64,000 nucleotides of DNA from Acididesulfobacillus acetoxydans. Its GTDB lineage: Bacteria > Bacillota > Desulfitobacteriia > Desulfitobacteriales > Desulfitobacteriaceae. The notes beneath the pieces are model-generated. The model was not told where the DNA came from. It ran no database searches and worked only from the letters and a program-made list of their open reading frames with translations. Below, piece by piece: positions 26,840 through 35,436 of the stretch. Within the stretch, counting starts at the first letter, position 1, and each line of letters opens with the position of its first letter. The stretch is from assembly GCF_900016645.1 (NCBI RefSeq), contig NZ_CDGJ01000078.1; one strand, 5' to 3'. Made by a program: the position numbers and the translations under genes.

Positions 26840-27664
26840 TCATGGGGCGGCAAGTTCTTCCTTGTTTTCGCCGTTGTCGCCGGCCGGCAAGTCAGGCTGG
26901 ACATCCTTACGTGTTATTGCCAGGTAGACGACGAAAATGACGATGAAAAAGGTCAAGACGACGCTTGTCAAGCCCTTGCCATAGCCAAGCCCTCCGACAG
27001 TGCGGGGCATACCAAACCAGTCGGCAAAAGAGGCGCCGAGCGGACGGGTCATAACATAGGCGAACCAGAAAACGAAAATCTCATTGAGGCCGAAAAGCCG
27101 GTAAGCCAGCCAGGGCAGAAGAAAGAGAACGGTAAAAATCACGCCTGAGGAGAAATAGCCCCAATGAAAAGTCACAGCCGTCATATCTCCCGTCGCCGTT
27201 CCCATGGCGAAGGTAGACAGCACGGTCATCCAGTAAAACACTTCCCGCCGGCGGGTGCAGATACTGTGAATGGAAAGCGTCTTCTCAACTCTGGACCAGG
27301 TGAAGAAAACCAGCATGAGCACGATGGCGAAAGTAATCGTCGAGGCATAGTACGGTACTCCTAGGACAATATGGGTCACATCCGCTACCATCGTTCCAAA
27401 AACGGCAACCATGACAACCAGGAGCCAGTAGACATAAGCTACATATCTGCGAACGGCAAACTGAAGGATTAAGGCTGCGATAAAGCCAACCCCACCCAGG
27501 ATCACCGCCAGGTAGGGGTTCATGTGATAGACCAGGTAATCTGAGGTGGCTTCTCCCATGGCAGTTGTTAATAATTTGACGATCCAAAAGTACAGCGTGA
27601 CTTCGGGGACCTTTAAGACAAGCCGGCTCTTGTGCTGTAAAGCAACGGACAAGGATTCGCGCAT
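26840..27664 (-). CDS. DUF347/COG4705 multipass membrane protein
   Basis: A 274-residue integral membrane protein with four internal repeats, each about 60 residues. The first opens with KVPEVTLYFWIVKLLTTAMGE, and the later ones keep acidic residues in similar membrane positions (TMVADVTH, MGTATGDMT, TRPLGASFADWFG). This is the COG4705/DUF347 family, of unknown function. The charged tail (DVQPDLPAGDNGENKEE) is cytoplasmic or external. The start is ATG with GGGAAAG upstream. It is divergent from the zinc-ribbon gene. Confidence 0.85.
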   Translation of the reverse strand: MRESLSVALQHKSRLVLKVPEVTLYFWIVKLLTTAMGEATSDYLVYHMNPYLAVILGGVGFIAALILQFAVRRYVAYVYWLLVVMVAVFGTMVADVTHIVLGVPYYASTITFAIVLMLVFFTWSRVEKTLSIHSICTRRREVFYWMTVLSTFAMGTATGDMTAVTFHWGYFSSGVIFTVLFLLPWLAYRLFGLNEIFVFWFAYVMTRPLGASFADWFGMPRTVGGLGYGKGLTSVVLTFFIVIFVVYLAITRKDVQPDLPAGDNGENKEELAAP

Positions 27665-28073
27665 GGTTCACACTTTCCCTTCGCTGAACTGATTCGTGGT
27701 CAGAACACGAACACTGTGATCGTAGCACAGGGCCTAGTCCGCAAGCAACAGGGTGGATTTCCGGGTTTTACAGCGCCCAGACACTGTAATTCAGTAATAA
27801 GACAGAAGGGCTGGCACTACATTAAGGTGACGCAAAATCCTTGGTCTAGCCGCACAGGCAGGGGCAGCAGGTTGATCCCCCGGAGCCATCGATGTGCCGG
27901 TTGTTTGGAGGTGTTGTTCGATAGGTTAGTTGTTCGGCGCGTTGGAAGATTAAAATTGACACACACTGCGGGTAATTGCAGGAATATTCGGACTACACAG
28001 CGAAACTCTATAGAGTGCCAAGTGGAGAGAGTGGGTTGGGAGCAACTTTGAGAACGTCAGGGAGGGGCGGATC
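27665..28073. promoter_or_regulatory. Divergent intergenic region
   Basis: This 409-bp region lies between two divergent genes and must hold both promoters. The best + strand element is a perfect TTGACA at 27956-27961, without a clear TATAAT at the right distance. No gene or terminator is evident. Confidence 0.3.
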
Positions 28074-28679
28074 ATGGAATGTCCACGCTGCGGCGTCTAT
28101 GTCGTTGCGGCAAATCCCAAGTGCTGGAACTGTGGCTTTGACCGCGACCAGGACGATGTCAAGACCAAAGGTGAGAAGAGACCGGGAACTCAGCCGGTCG
28201 GCGGAACGAACTGGTTTGTTTGGCTCATGTTGCTGACTGTCTGTCCTGTGGGTTTATGGTTACTGTGGAAATACAAAAAACATTCTCTGCTTCTTCGGGT
28301 CGTCTTAACGAGTTTGCCGTTTTTCTTACTTGTGTCCTGCTTTGGAGTTTCCCACTATTCCTCTTACATCCAGAAAAAGGCCGAAGCCAATATCAGGCGC
28401 AGAATCGAATTTCGTGATGTTTCGGTTCGGAACGATGCCGGCTTGGGTATGGTACAAGGAAAAGTATTCAATCACGACGACAAAGCGCACAGCTTCGAGT
28501 TTAGGGTCTCTTTCTATAATCGAAAACGGCATTTGCTTTGTACGGCTTGCGGAATCGTTATGGGTTTACCGCCGAATTCTGCCGGAATCTTTGAGGCGGT
28601 CTCCCGAAAATGGCCGCAGGCAGCGGCCTATTCCGCGGCGGTCTATCCTGAAGTGCGAATCGATTCAGTGATAAATTAG
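28074..28679 (+). CDS. Zinc-ribbon membrane protein, unknown function
   Basis: A 201-residue protein. The N-terminal zinc ribbon is CPRCG...CWNCG (Cys3, Cys6, Cys17, Cys20). A polar linker, two membrane helices (about 43-65 and 70-90) and a C-terminal domain follow, which from FRDVSVRNDAGLGMVQGKVF resembles the FxLYD/DUF3426 beta-sandwich seen in similar proteins. It may act as a membrane-bound sensor, but nothing shows the partner. GGGAGGGG precedes the ATG. Confidence 0.7.
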   Translation: MECPRCGVYVVAANPKCWNCGFDRDQDDVKTKGEKRPGTQPVGGTNWFVWLMLLTVCPVGLWLLWKYKKHSLLLRVVLTSLPFFLLVSCFGVSHYSSYIQKKAEANIRRRIEFRDVSVRNDAGLGMVQGKVFNHDDKAHSFEFRVSFYNRKRHLLCTACGIVMGLPPNSAGIFEAVSRKWPQAAAYSAAVYPEVRIDSVIN

Positions 28680-28691
28680 CATCGATTGCCC

Positions 28692-30983
28692 TCAGATCAC
28701 CCCGGCCTGTTTCAGTTTTTCAAAAACGCGCTGCGGATTCATGGGCAAGCGGTTAAAGGCTGCGCCGGTGGCGGCCAGGACGGCATTGCGAATGGCGGGA
28801 GCGGGGCTGAGTGTCGGGGGTTCCCCCAAAGACTTAGCGCCGAAAGAGCCGGTCGGCTCGGCAGTCTCCACGAAAGCGACCCCGATGTCCGGGGTATCCA
28901 TGATCGTCGGCAGTTTATAATCCAAGAGATTGTTGTTCAAGGGTCTGCCCGTCTTTTCGTCGAAAAGCAGCTGTTCGGAAAGGGCATAACCTATACCCAT
29001 GCTCACCCCACCGTGGACTTGGCCTTCCGCCAGGCGGGGGTTGATGATCGTGCCGGAGTCGTGGACATTGTAAATCTCAAGTATTTCGATTTTTCCCGTC
29101 TTGAGGTCGACCTCCACTTCGGCAAAGGTTGCACCATAGGGGACCGCGTTCACGCGGGCATTATTGCTGACATCCGCCGTGATGGGCTGAGCGAATACAG
29201 TGTCATAATAAGTGTTGAGGGCCGCTTCGGCGAGAGGAAGGACCGTTTCTCCGGAATGCTTGTAGACCACCTGCTCGTTTTTGAGGTCGAGGGCGTGAGC
29301 AGGAATATCGGTCATGCCCCAGACAAAATCCAGGATCTTTGCCTTCACGGCCTCGGCCGCTTTCTTCACGGCCATGCCGCTGATGTAGGTTTGCCGGGAA
29401 GCGTAGGCCCCGGTATCGAAAGGAGCCGTGTCTGTATCCTGCTCCGATCGCACGTGCACTTTGCCGAGGGGCAATCCCAGAACCTCCGCCGCAATCTGAG
29501 CTAGGACGGTATCACTTCCCTGCCCGATCTCGGCGGCGCCGGTCTGAAGCTGGACAGAGCCGTCCTGATTTAGGACTATGCGGGCTCCCGCGATCTCCAA
29601 ACCAACGGGATGGGTGCCTGAGGCATAACTGAAGCAAGCCACTCCCAGACCCCGGCGTTTGTCCCCCGTTTGCCGCTCAAAGGCTTTTTGCTTTTCTTCC
29701 CAGCGGATCAAGGCTTTGCCTTTTTCCAGGCATTCGCGGATGCCGCAACTCAGGACTTTGTTATCGGATAATTCATCGATATGCCCGATTTTGATGAGGT
29801 TTTTCCGGCGGAGATCTATGGGATCCAATTGTATTTTCCTGGCGATGTCTTCCATGTGACATTCAAGAGCATAAACCAGTTGAGGTGAACCATAGCCGCG
29901 CATAGCGCCGGCCACCGGCAGATTGGTGTAGACGGTACGGGGCTCATAGCTGAGAGCGGGTACGTCATAGAGATAGCGATACTTGCTTCCGGCCGCCCCC
30001 GCAATCGAGTGCCCGTGGGAGGCATAAGCCCCGGTATTTGATATAGCCTCAATGCGAATGCCGAGGAGCCGGCCGTCTTTGGTGAGCCCGGATTTGAGTC
30101 TGAATGTAAAATCATGGCGCCGGCGGGTATCCATCATGCACTCTTCACGGGTGAAATTCAGTTTGACCGGCCGTCCTCCCACCGCCAGGGTCATGGCGGC
30201 TGTCAACGGTTCCAGGCAAGCGTCCTGTTTGGCTCCGAAACCGCCTCCGACGTAAGGCTTGATGACGCGCACCCTGCCCCAGGGGATACCCAGGGCCTCT
30301 CCCACGATCCGCCGTATGATATGCGGAATTTGCGTCGAGGTGACAATGACGATTCGGCCCTGAGTATCGACATAAGCGTACGAGATATGATTTTCCAGAT
30401 GACAGTGCTGGACCATGCTGGTCTGGTATTCCCCTTCGACGATGACGTCCGCTCTGCCGAAGGCCTGCTCCAGGTCTCCCTGGTGAAAGCCCTGGTCAGA
30501 CAGGATGTTGTGGGGACAGTCTGCGTGAATGAGAGGTGCTCCTTCTCTCAGCGCGGCATCCGGCGTGAGCAACGCTTCCAATTCTTCGTATTCTACCTTG
30601 ATTAGGCTTAAGGCCTCTTGGGCAATTAACTCATCCGCAGCCACGACGGCAGCCACGGCGTCGCCGACAAACCGCGCTTTATCTGTCAGGATCAGCCGGT
30701 CGGCCCGGTCGCGATGCTTGGGATCCAGGTTGAACGGATGCCCTGCCGTGGCAAATTTTATGTGGGGGACATCATGATAGGTGAGAACGGCCTCAACTCC
30801 CGGCAGGGCTTTAGCCTGCACCGTGTCAATCTGCCTGACCCAGGCATGGGCATAGGGGCTTCTCAATATTTTTGCCACCAACATGTCTCTCTCAAAAAAA
30901 TCATCTGTGTATTTGGCTTTTCCGGTTACTTTGGCCACAGCATCAACTCGCTGGGCGCTCTGCCCGACAACAGAGTAAGCCAT
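28692..30983 (-). CDS. Xanthine dehydrogenase-family molybdopterin-binding subunit
   Basis: A 763-residue large subunit of the molybdenum hydroxylase family (xanthine, nicotinate or purine hydroxylases). It has the entry motif RVDAVAKVTGKAKYTDD, the molybdopterin motifs GGFGAKQD and GAAEIGQGSDT, and the C-terminal GSFGAKSLGEPP with the catalytic Glu. It is full length. The FAD and 2Fe-2S subunits that normally accompany it are absent on both sides, so its electron acceptor must be encoded elsewhere or differ. The start at 30983 follows GGAGGG. The substrate cannot be told; nearby yedF-like and DCCP genes hint at a selenium-dependent hydroxylase. Confidence 0.9.
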   Translation of the reverse strand: MAYSVVGQSAQRVDAVAKVTGKAKYTDDFFERDMLVAKILRSPYAHAWVRQIDTVQAKALPGVEAVLTYHDVPHIKFATAGHPFNLDPKHRDRADRLILTDKARFVGDAVAAVVAADELIAQEALSLIKVEYEELEALLTPDAALREGAPLIHADCPHNILSDQGFHQGDLEQAFGRADVIVEGEYQTSMVQHCHLENHISYAYVDTQGRIVIVTSTQIPHIIRRIVGEALGIPWGRVRVIKPYVGGGFGAKQDACLEPLTAAMTLAVGGRPVKLNFTREECMMDTRRRHDFTFRLKSGLTKDGRLLGIRIEAISNTGAYASHGHSIAGAAGSKYRYLYDVPALSYEPRTVYTNLPVAGAMRGYGSPQLVYALECHMEDIARKIQLDPIDLRRKNLIKIGHIDELSDNKVLSCGIRECLEKGKALIRWEEKQKAFERQTGDKRRGLGVACFSYASGTHPVGLEIAGARIVLNQDGSVQLQTGAAEIGQGSDTVLAQIAAEVLGLPLGKVHVRSEQDTDTAPFDTGAYASRQTYISGMAVKKAAEAVKAKILDFVWGMTDIPAHALDLKNEQVVYKHSGETVLPLAEAALNTYYDTVFAQPITADVSNNARVNAVPYGATFAEVEVDLKTGKIEILEIYNVHDSGTIINPRLAEGQVHGGVSMGIGYALSEQLLFDEKTGRPLNNNLLDYKLPTIMDTPDIGVAFVETAEPTGSFGAKSLGEPPTLSPAPAIRNAVLAATGAAFNRLPMNPQRVFEKLKQAGVI

Positions 30984-31084
30984 ACTCATCCCTCCGTCCC
31001 TGCATTCCTGTGTCATTATACATTGAACCCTGGTTATTGTCTTAAAGATCTTTCCTAACTATACAGGGAGTGCAGAGAAAGTGT

Positions 31085-31840
31085 TCAAAGAGTGGTTTGG
31101 GCTCTGTTGGCGATTAAGGCCGCCCCCAGTGCGGCCGTCAACTCCGGTTCCGGCGGAATGACAATTTCGGCGGCTATTTGTTCGGCCAAGAGCCGGACGA
31201 GGGGCCGATAATGGGCTCCTCCTCCCGTAAATACTAGTGTGTCCGCTTGCCCCTGGGTCTCGATGAACCGGGCCAGCCTCGTCGCCGTGCTCTTGAACAG
31301 GCCTGCCACGACGGATGTTTTGGGAGTGCCTTTGGCCAAAAGGGTAATAACTTCGGATTCGGCGAAAACCGTGCACATCGAATTGATCGGCACGGGTTCA
31401 GCCTCAGCCGCCGAATCCGTATCCTCCGGACGCAAATCCAATCCCTTAAAGATCACGTCCAAAAAACGTCCGGTACCGGCGGCACACTTGTCATTCATGA
31501 CAAAGCTAACGACCTTGCCTTGAGCGTTTTTCTTAATGACCTTGGCATCCTGTCCACCCAGATCCAGGATATAGGGAACTTCGGGGAAAAAGTAGTGGCA
31601 GCCTTTCGCTTGGCAGGTGATTTCCGTGACGACCCGGTTCTCCGGGAAACTGACCCGGCCATAACCGGTAACCACTGTTTCCGCCGGTTCATATTCCCGG
31701 CAAGCTTCTTCAAGCAATTCTCGGCCGACAGAGACCGGATCAAAACGGGACGGAACCGCTTTCTTAAAGACCGGTTTCCCATTGTCCAAAATTACCAGTT
31801 TCGTGTTGACTGAGCCGAGGTCCAGGCCGGCAGCTTTCAT
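31085..31840 (-). CDS. ATPase activator of a 2-hydroxyacyl-CoA dehydratase-type enzyme (DCCP reductase)
   Basis: A 251-residue ASKHA-fold ATPase (BadF/BadG/BcrA/HgdC family). It has GLDLGSVNTK (phosphate 1), LDLGGQDAK (phosphate 2) and GGGAHY. Cys119 in NDKCAAGTGRFLD and Cys156 in NSMCTVF are the ligands by which two subunits share one 4Fe-4S cluster. It drives ATP-dependent, low-potential electron transfer to its partner. The ATG overlaps the stop of the preceding DCCP gene by 4 bp, so the two are coupled. It fits the DCCP reductase (YjiL type). Confidence 0.9.
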   Translation of the reverse strand: MKAAGLDLGSVNTKLVILDNGKPVFKKAVPSRFDPVSVGRELLEEACREYEPAETVVTGYGRVSFPENRVVTEITCQAKGCHYFFPEVPYILDLGGQDAKVIKKNAQGKVVSFVMNDKCAAGTGRFLDVIFKGLDLRPEDTDSAAEAEPVPINSMCTVFAESEVITLLAKGTPKTSVVAGLFKSTATRLARFIETQGQADTLVFTGGGAHYRPLVRLLAEQIAAEIVIPPEPELTAALGAALIANRAQTTL

Positions 31841-33102
31841 TTCAACATCTCCAAAAAAGCCTCAATCCGGGTTTTAAGCTGGCCTTGATCTTCTTCGGAA
31901 AAATCGCTTTCCAGTCTAAGGTGTGGGATCTCGCGTTTTTCCAGTTCTTTGGCCACGGTATGGCTCTCCACCCCATACGGCTGACAAAATTGGAGTGTGA
32001 AATCGATCACCCCGTCCACGCGCAAATTGTCCGCCAGACTGAGAATGTCCTTAACTCGGCCGGCGTTGGGGGTGAAACAGGCACAGTTCACGTTGAGGGG
32101 GCGCCTGGCGATATTCACCAACATCCCGTCTTTATTTGAGGCAGGCTCCGTCAAATCCCGGTAATAGCGTTCTCCCGTGCACGTCTCTTCGCCCACGACA
32201 ACGCCACCCGCTTGTTCAATGAGGGCGTGAATCTTCCAGAAGGGGATGGGTTGCGGGGTTCCCGTAATCAGAATACGCGGGGCCTCCGGCGGAGCGACTC
32301 CTTCGTTTTGAGCCACTCTTTCTTCCAGTTCAGTACAAAGAAGCTCAACCCGAGAAGCAAACCGCTCCGGGTCGTCAAAGAAGGCCAACTGGTTAATGAC
32401 CAATACATCCAAACCGTGAATTGGAGCGGGCGACGCTTGGCGCAAAGCAGCCAAGCGTTTGAGAGCAGCCCTTTTCCGGTTGATCTTGGCAATGCCCTCA
32501 GCCAAATTGTCTTTTGTCAATTTGACTTCAGTTTCCTTCTCGACAAAGGCCGCAAATTCCCGCACTTCCTCTTCCCAGAAAGCGTTATCTTGAACCCGTT
32601 TCTTTTGCGGCAGTTCCATCACATAGGTGGGGACATAGTCGTTGAGGATTTCCCAAGCTTTTTTCTTCCCGTCACAGGTGGTTTCGCCAATTACCCAGTC
32701 CGCCACTTGAAAATAGGGGCAAATCCGCTCCAGCTTGAATCCCATAGCCGACTTGATCAAGGGGCAGAGGTTACGCGGAAGAACTTTTTCTGCGGCGGGC
32801 ACCGTGTATTGGGCTCCGGCACACAAACCGATGCAGGCGCTTCCCGCGGCCACAATGATCTCTTCCGGCACATAGACACAGAAAGTGGCAAAAACTTTAT
32901 GTCCATTTTCTTTCGCGGCAACGAGTTCTTTAACCCTGATGCCATGGATGTCCCCAACGACCGCGTCAAAATAGGACATGGCGCGCGGACGACGGGACCG
33001 CTCCAAAAACAAATTCGTATAGGCCCCCGGCAAAGGGGCCAGAAACTCATCGTGCTTCCCTAAATCCATCCCCAGAGATGCCCACAGTTCTCTATTATCC
33101 AC
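31837..33102 (-). CDS. Double-cubane-cluster protein (DCCP), 2-hydroxyacyl-CoA dehydratase superfamily
   Basis: A 421-residue HgdB/BcrC-fold protein of the YjiM/DCCP branch. Conserved cysteines include Cys75 (FATFCVYVPEE), Cys113 (NLCPLIKS), Cys128 (RICPYF), Cys143 (ETTC), Cys308 (EETCTGERYY), Cys342 (NCACF) and Cys373 (FCQPYG). In the characterised Carboxydothermus protein such cysteines hold an Fe8S9 double cubane that reduces small molecules such as acetylene, azide and hydrazine. The natural substrate is unknown. GTG at 33102 with GGGAGGATG upstream is chosen; the frame continues upstream into repeats. It is coupled to its ATPase. Confidence 0.87.
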   Translation of the reverse strand: MDNRELWASLGMDLGKHDEFLAPLPGAYTNLFLERSRRPRAMSYFDAVVGDIHGIRVKELVAAKENGHKVFATFCVYVPEEIIVAAGSACIGLCAGAQYTVPAAEKVLPRNLCPLIKSAMGFKLERICPYFQVADWVIGETTCDGKKKAWEILNDYVPTYVMELPQKKRVQDNAFWEEEVREFAAFVEKETEVKLTKDNLAEGIAKINRKRAALKRLAALRQASPAPIHGLDVLVINQLAFFDDPERFASRVELLCTELEERVAQNEGVAPPEAPRILITGTPQPIPFWKIHALIEQAGGVVVGEETCTGERYYRDLTEPASNKDGMLVNIARRPLNVNCACFTPNAGRVKDILSLADNLRVDGVIDFTLQFCQPYGVESHTVAKELEKREIPHLRLESDFSEEDQGQLKTRIEAFLEMLK

Positions 33103-33787
33103 ACTTTCATCCTCCCAACTTTTCACTCGATTTCGCAAGACCGCATCCGTATCGGTAAAACTCAGGAACATCACCGTATCGCGTGCATATCTGCATCCGC
33201 GAAACCCGGCATTTCTCGGAGATGGCCTAGCGGGTTCAACGGGATAACATGCACATCTATATCCGCGAAACCCCGGAAACTTTATCACGCGGAAACACCT
33301 GCTTAAACGCGGCCCCTAACACGGGATGCAAGCAGTTTGTACGGTATAAGGCCGGCTAAGAAACTAACCGATGCCCAGCCCCTCCCTACAGCCGCAGAGC
33401 AGGAGAGTCCGGATGGGTCAGTGGCCCCAAATCTCTTGGAGTCCTCCGGTTCGAGTTCGCCTCTTCCCGAACAGAAGGCTGCTTATAGAACGTGTGCGGG
33501 AAAACCTCGGAATTCATTTCGGGCCTGAGAGCCCTTCCCCAAAGGAATGCATGTACATTGGCCAAATTTGTGGTAAAAAGTACCTGGTTCTTTGAAAACT
33601 TAAACCATAGGGTTCCCGGAAGCAAGGCTTGCCAGGGTATAAATTTCGAGTATAAGGAACAAGTAAAGCAGCGGCCTAACGGCGACTGCATAGAGGCCAC
33701 TTGTACGGCCTGCCGGTTCAGCACTCAGCGAATATTGAGTGCCGGAACTTGGGAATCCTCCCGTTTCAACGCGGGAAGGAAGTCAAG
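33103..33787. repeat. Intergenic region with imperfect direct repeats
   Basis: This 685-bp gap carries two related segments near 33182-33212 and 33249-33279 (GCATATCTGCATCCGCGAAACC and a variant, here given in short form). A hairpin, GCACTCA/TGAGTGC, lies near 33729-33750. Short frames here lack RBS and homology. No tRNA or known RNA could be supported. Confidence 0.4.
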
Positions 33788-34126
33788 CTATAGGTTAATC
33801 ACTTTCTGAGCAGAGTGCATGACTGAAATGATCTCCGCCATATTGGACTCCCGGCCAATTTCTATCTTCTCCCTGATCCCGTAGTAATCCAGGCAGGTGA
33901 CACAGGCCAGAAGTTTTACCCCAAAGTCATTTTCTAGAGCTCTGAGGGCATTGAGCTCGGAAAATTCCGGCAAGAGAAGCTTGACCCCCTTCTCCACAAA
34001 AAGGATGTGGTTTGGTTTTTGTTCGGCCTTTTCCAGATTGCGGACAAAGGCTGCCATAAGCTTCCGCCCCAATGCCGGCTCATGGTGACCGATCGTGTCC
34101 GAGCTGATTAAGTAGATGAAAGACAT
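33788..34126 (-). CDS. DsrE-domain protein resembling the C-terminal half of YedF
   Basis: A 112-residue protein with the DsrE/DsrF fold. YLISSDTIG, then LFVEKGVKLLLP and the CVTCLDYYG motif (Cys75, Cys78) match the second domain of the selenium-metabolism protein YedF. The N-terminal TusA-like domain that normally carries the persulfide cysteine is missing, and no separate tusA gene is seen. YedF genes tend to cluster with selenium-dependent molybdenum hydroxylases, which fits the XDH-type gene 3 kb away. AAAGGAGGG precedes the ATG. Confidence 0.78.
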   Translation of the reverse strand: MSFIYLISSDTIGHHEPALGRKLMAAFVRNLEKAEQKPNHILFVEKGVKLLLPEFSELNALRALENDFGVKLLACVTCLDYYGIREKIEIGRESNMAEIISVMHSAQKVINL

Positions 34127-34591
34127 GCGGACCCTCCTTTTTTATCATTACTATGATATTATCTATTGTATCACTATAAGGTGATAATGAGAAGAACCCC
34201 GGCGAAATCTTCGGGAAAATATTCAGGAGCATGCTCTATGAAGGTCCTTCTGCCGAGCGGCGGGAGGACTTTCACTCCCTTATTGGAGATGGTCGTCATT
34301 GAGGGCGAGGCACAATATCGAATCTACTGGCGGGAAATCTTACGGAAGAAGCACGAGTCTGCGTGCTTGACATTTAGCTTATACTATGAAAATATGGTGT
34401 CGATCAGAGTTGCATTATTACCTAAAGAGGATTCTCTTTAAATACATAAATACCATAAATAAGCAGATATTTGTATTTGTCAAGATGACGGCAACCGGTG
34501 TAGCCAAGTTTCGCATCAAGGCTAACACCCATAATATGGTAGTGAGAACGCGTCAACCCATTTTTGAAATCTTGCAAGGGAGGAAAGAGTT
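34127..34591 (+). other. Intergenic region with a promoter-like repeated motif
   Basis: No confident gene was found in this 465-bp gap. Short frames are open but no start has a good RBS. A segment at 34363-34398, GTGCTTGACATTTAGC and onward to CTATGAAAATAT, closely matches 40884-40917 and contains TTGACA. Confidence 0.35.
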
Positions 34592-34861
34592 ATGTGCGGA
34601 TTACCTGCATGCGGTCCGGGATACGGACACCACTTTGGCTACGGCGCGGGCCTGGCTGGGGGCTACAGTGACTGGGGCACCGGCTTGCGCGGATACGGAC
34701 ATCTGCAAGGTTATGGGGCTGGCCTGCACCCGGGCTATGATGGGTTCACCGGAGCCTATAGCTACGTGCAAATGGTCCCTTATCCAGTGTACTATCCTGT
34801 CCGTCATTATGTGACACGGGAACGAGTGGAACCGCTGCCGCCGGTTCGGGGAAAGGGCTGA
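34592..34861 (+). CDS. Small Gly/Tyr-rich protein
   Basis: An 89-residue protein starting at ATG after AAGGGAGG. The middle (residues 8-60) is made of Gly, Tyr, His and Ala with GYG and GxG spacing, followed by a Tyr/Val/Pro-rich stretch (VPYPVYYPVRHYV) and a charged tail. The two cysteines at residues 2 and 7 could cross-link. The composition resembles spore coat and adhesive proteins, which would suit a spore former, but this is only a compositional argument. Confidence 0.6.
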   Translation: MCGLPACGPGYGHHFGYGAGLAGGYSDWGTGLRGYGHLQGYGAGLHPGYDGFTGAYSYVQMVPYPVYYPVRHYVTRERVEPLPPVRGKG

Positions 34862-35436
34862 TACCTCTGTTAAGGCGGACATCCTCTGAGGGGGGATATT
34901 CCGAGGGGGATATTCTCTGGGGGTGGCAGTTCTCCGGGGACGGAAATTCTCAGGAGGCGGCCATCCTTTGAGGATAAATACCCTCAGAGCGCTCAGGGAG
35001 CACTCGGGTCAGATCTGCAACATTGTTTGCAGATCTGATACTTACTTTTTTTGTCTGCTTAACACAGGGTTTGTTGGAAAAGGTATAAGCAACTGGCCTC
35101 ATCATAAGGGTCCAGACTAAGAAATTTCTGAGAATAGGTCGATGATTGATGATTTTTGTAGATAAAGAGGGGGGCAAGCCGTGAATTGCCAAGTTCTCAG
35201 GCAGGTCCTTGAGGCACTTAATGGCAGGGTGGCAGGGGCGGGTACTTGATCCGTCGGACAAAAAAAGATAAGCTGTAGTGGGTTAGCAAGGGAGATGGGA
35301 GGGAGCCATTGGACGAGTTAAGGAAGCCGACGGTTGGTTGCCTGTTGGCAACCGGTGAGTCGGAAGGTTTAAGCACAGAACGATGTCTCCGTCGTTGGCG
35401 AGGTCCAGTTGATACTTTTCCGGAGGAGGCATTGAT
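34862..35436 (+). terminator. Intergenic region with terminator-like hairpin
   Basis: A perfect 12-bp inverted repeat, TCAGATCTGCAA (35009-35020) with its complement at 35027-35038, is followed after a few bases by a T7 run and could terminate the Gly/Tyr-rich gene. Upstream, 34880-34960 is a decayed G-rich tandem repeat (GGGGGATATTC-like units). The rest of the 575-bp gap shows no gene. Confidence 0.45.

Noticed and set aside
26642..27148. Open frame of 168 codons on the + strand
   Set aside because: It is the antisense of the DUF347 membrane protein gene, which has clear family motifs.
28686..29504. Long open frame on the + strand
   Set aside because: Shadow of the molybdopterin subunit on the opposite strand.
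33390..33480. A tRNA-like stretch (GGTTCGAGTTCG) near a selenium-linked gene, considered as a decayed tRNA-Ser or tRNA-Sec
   Set aside because: Neither the T stem nor the acceptor stem pairs, and there is no anticodon arm of the right size.
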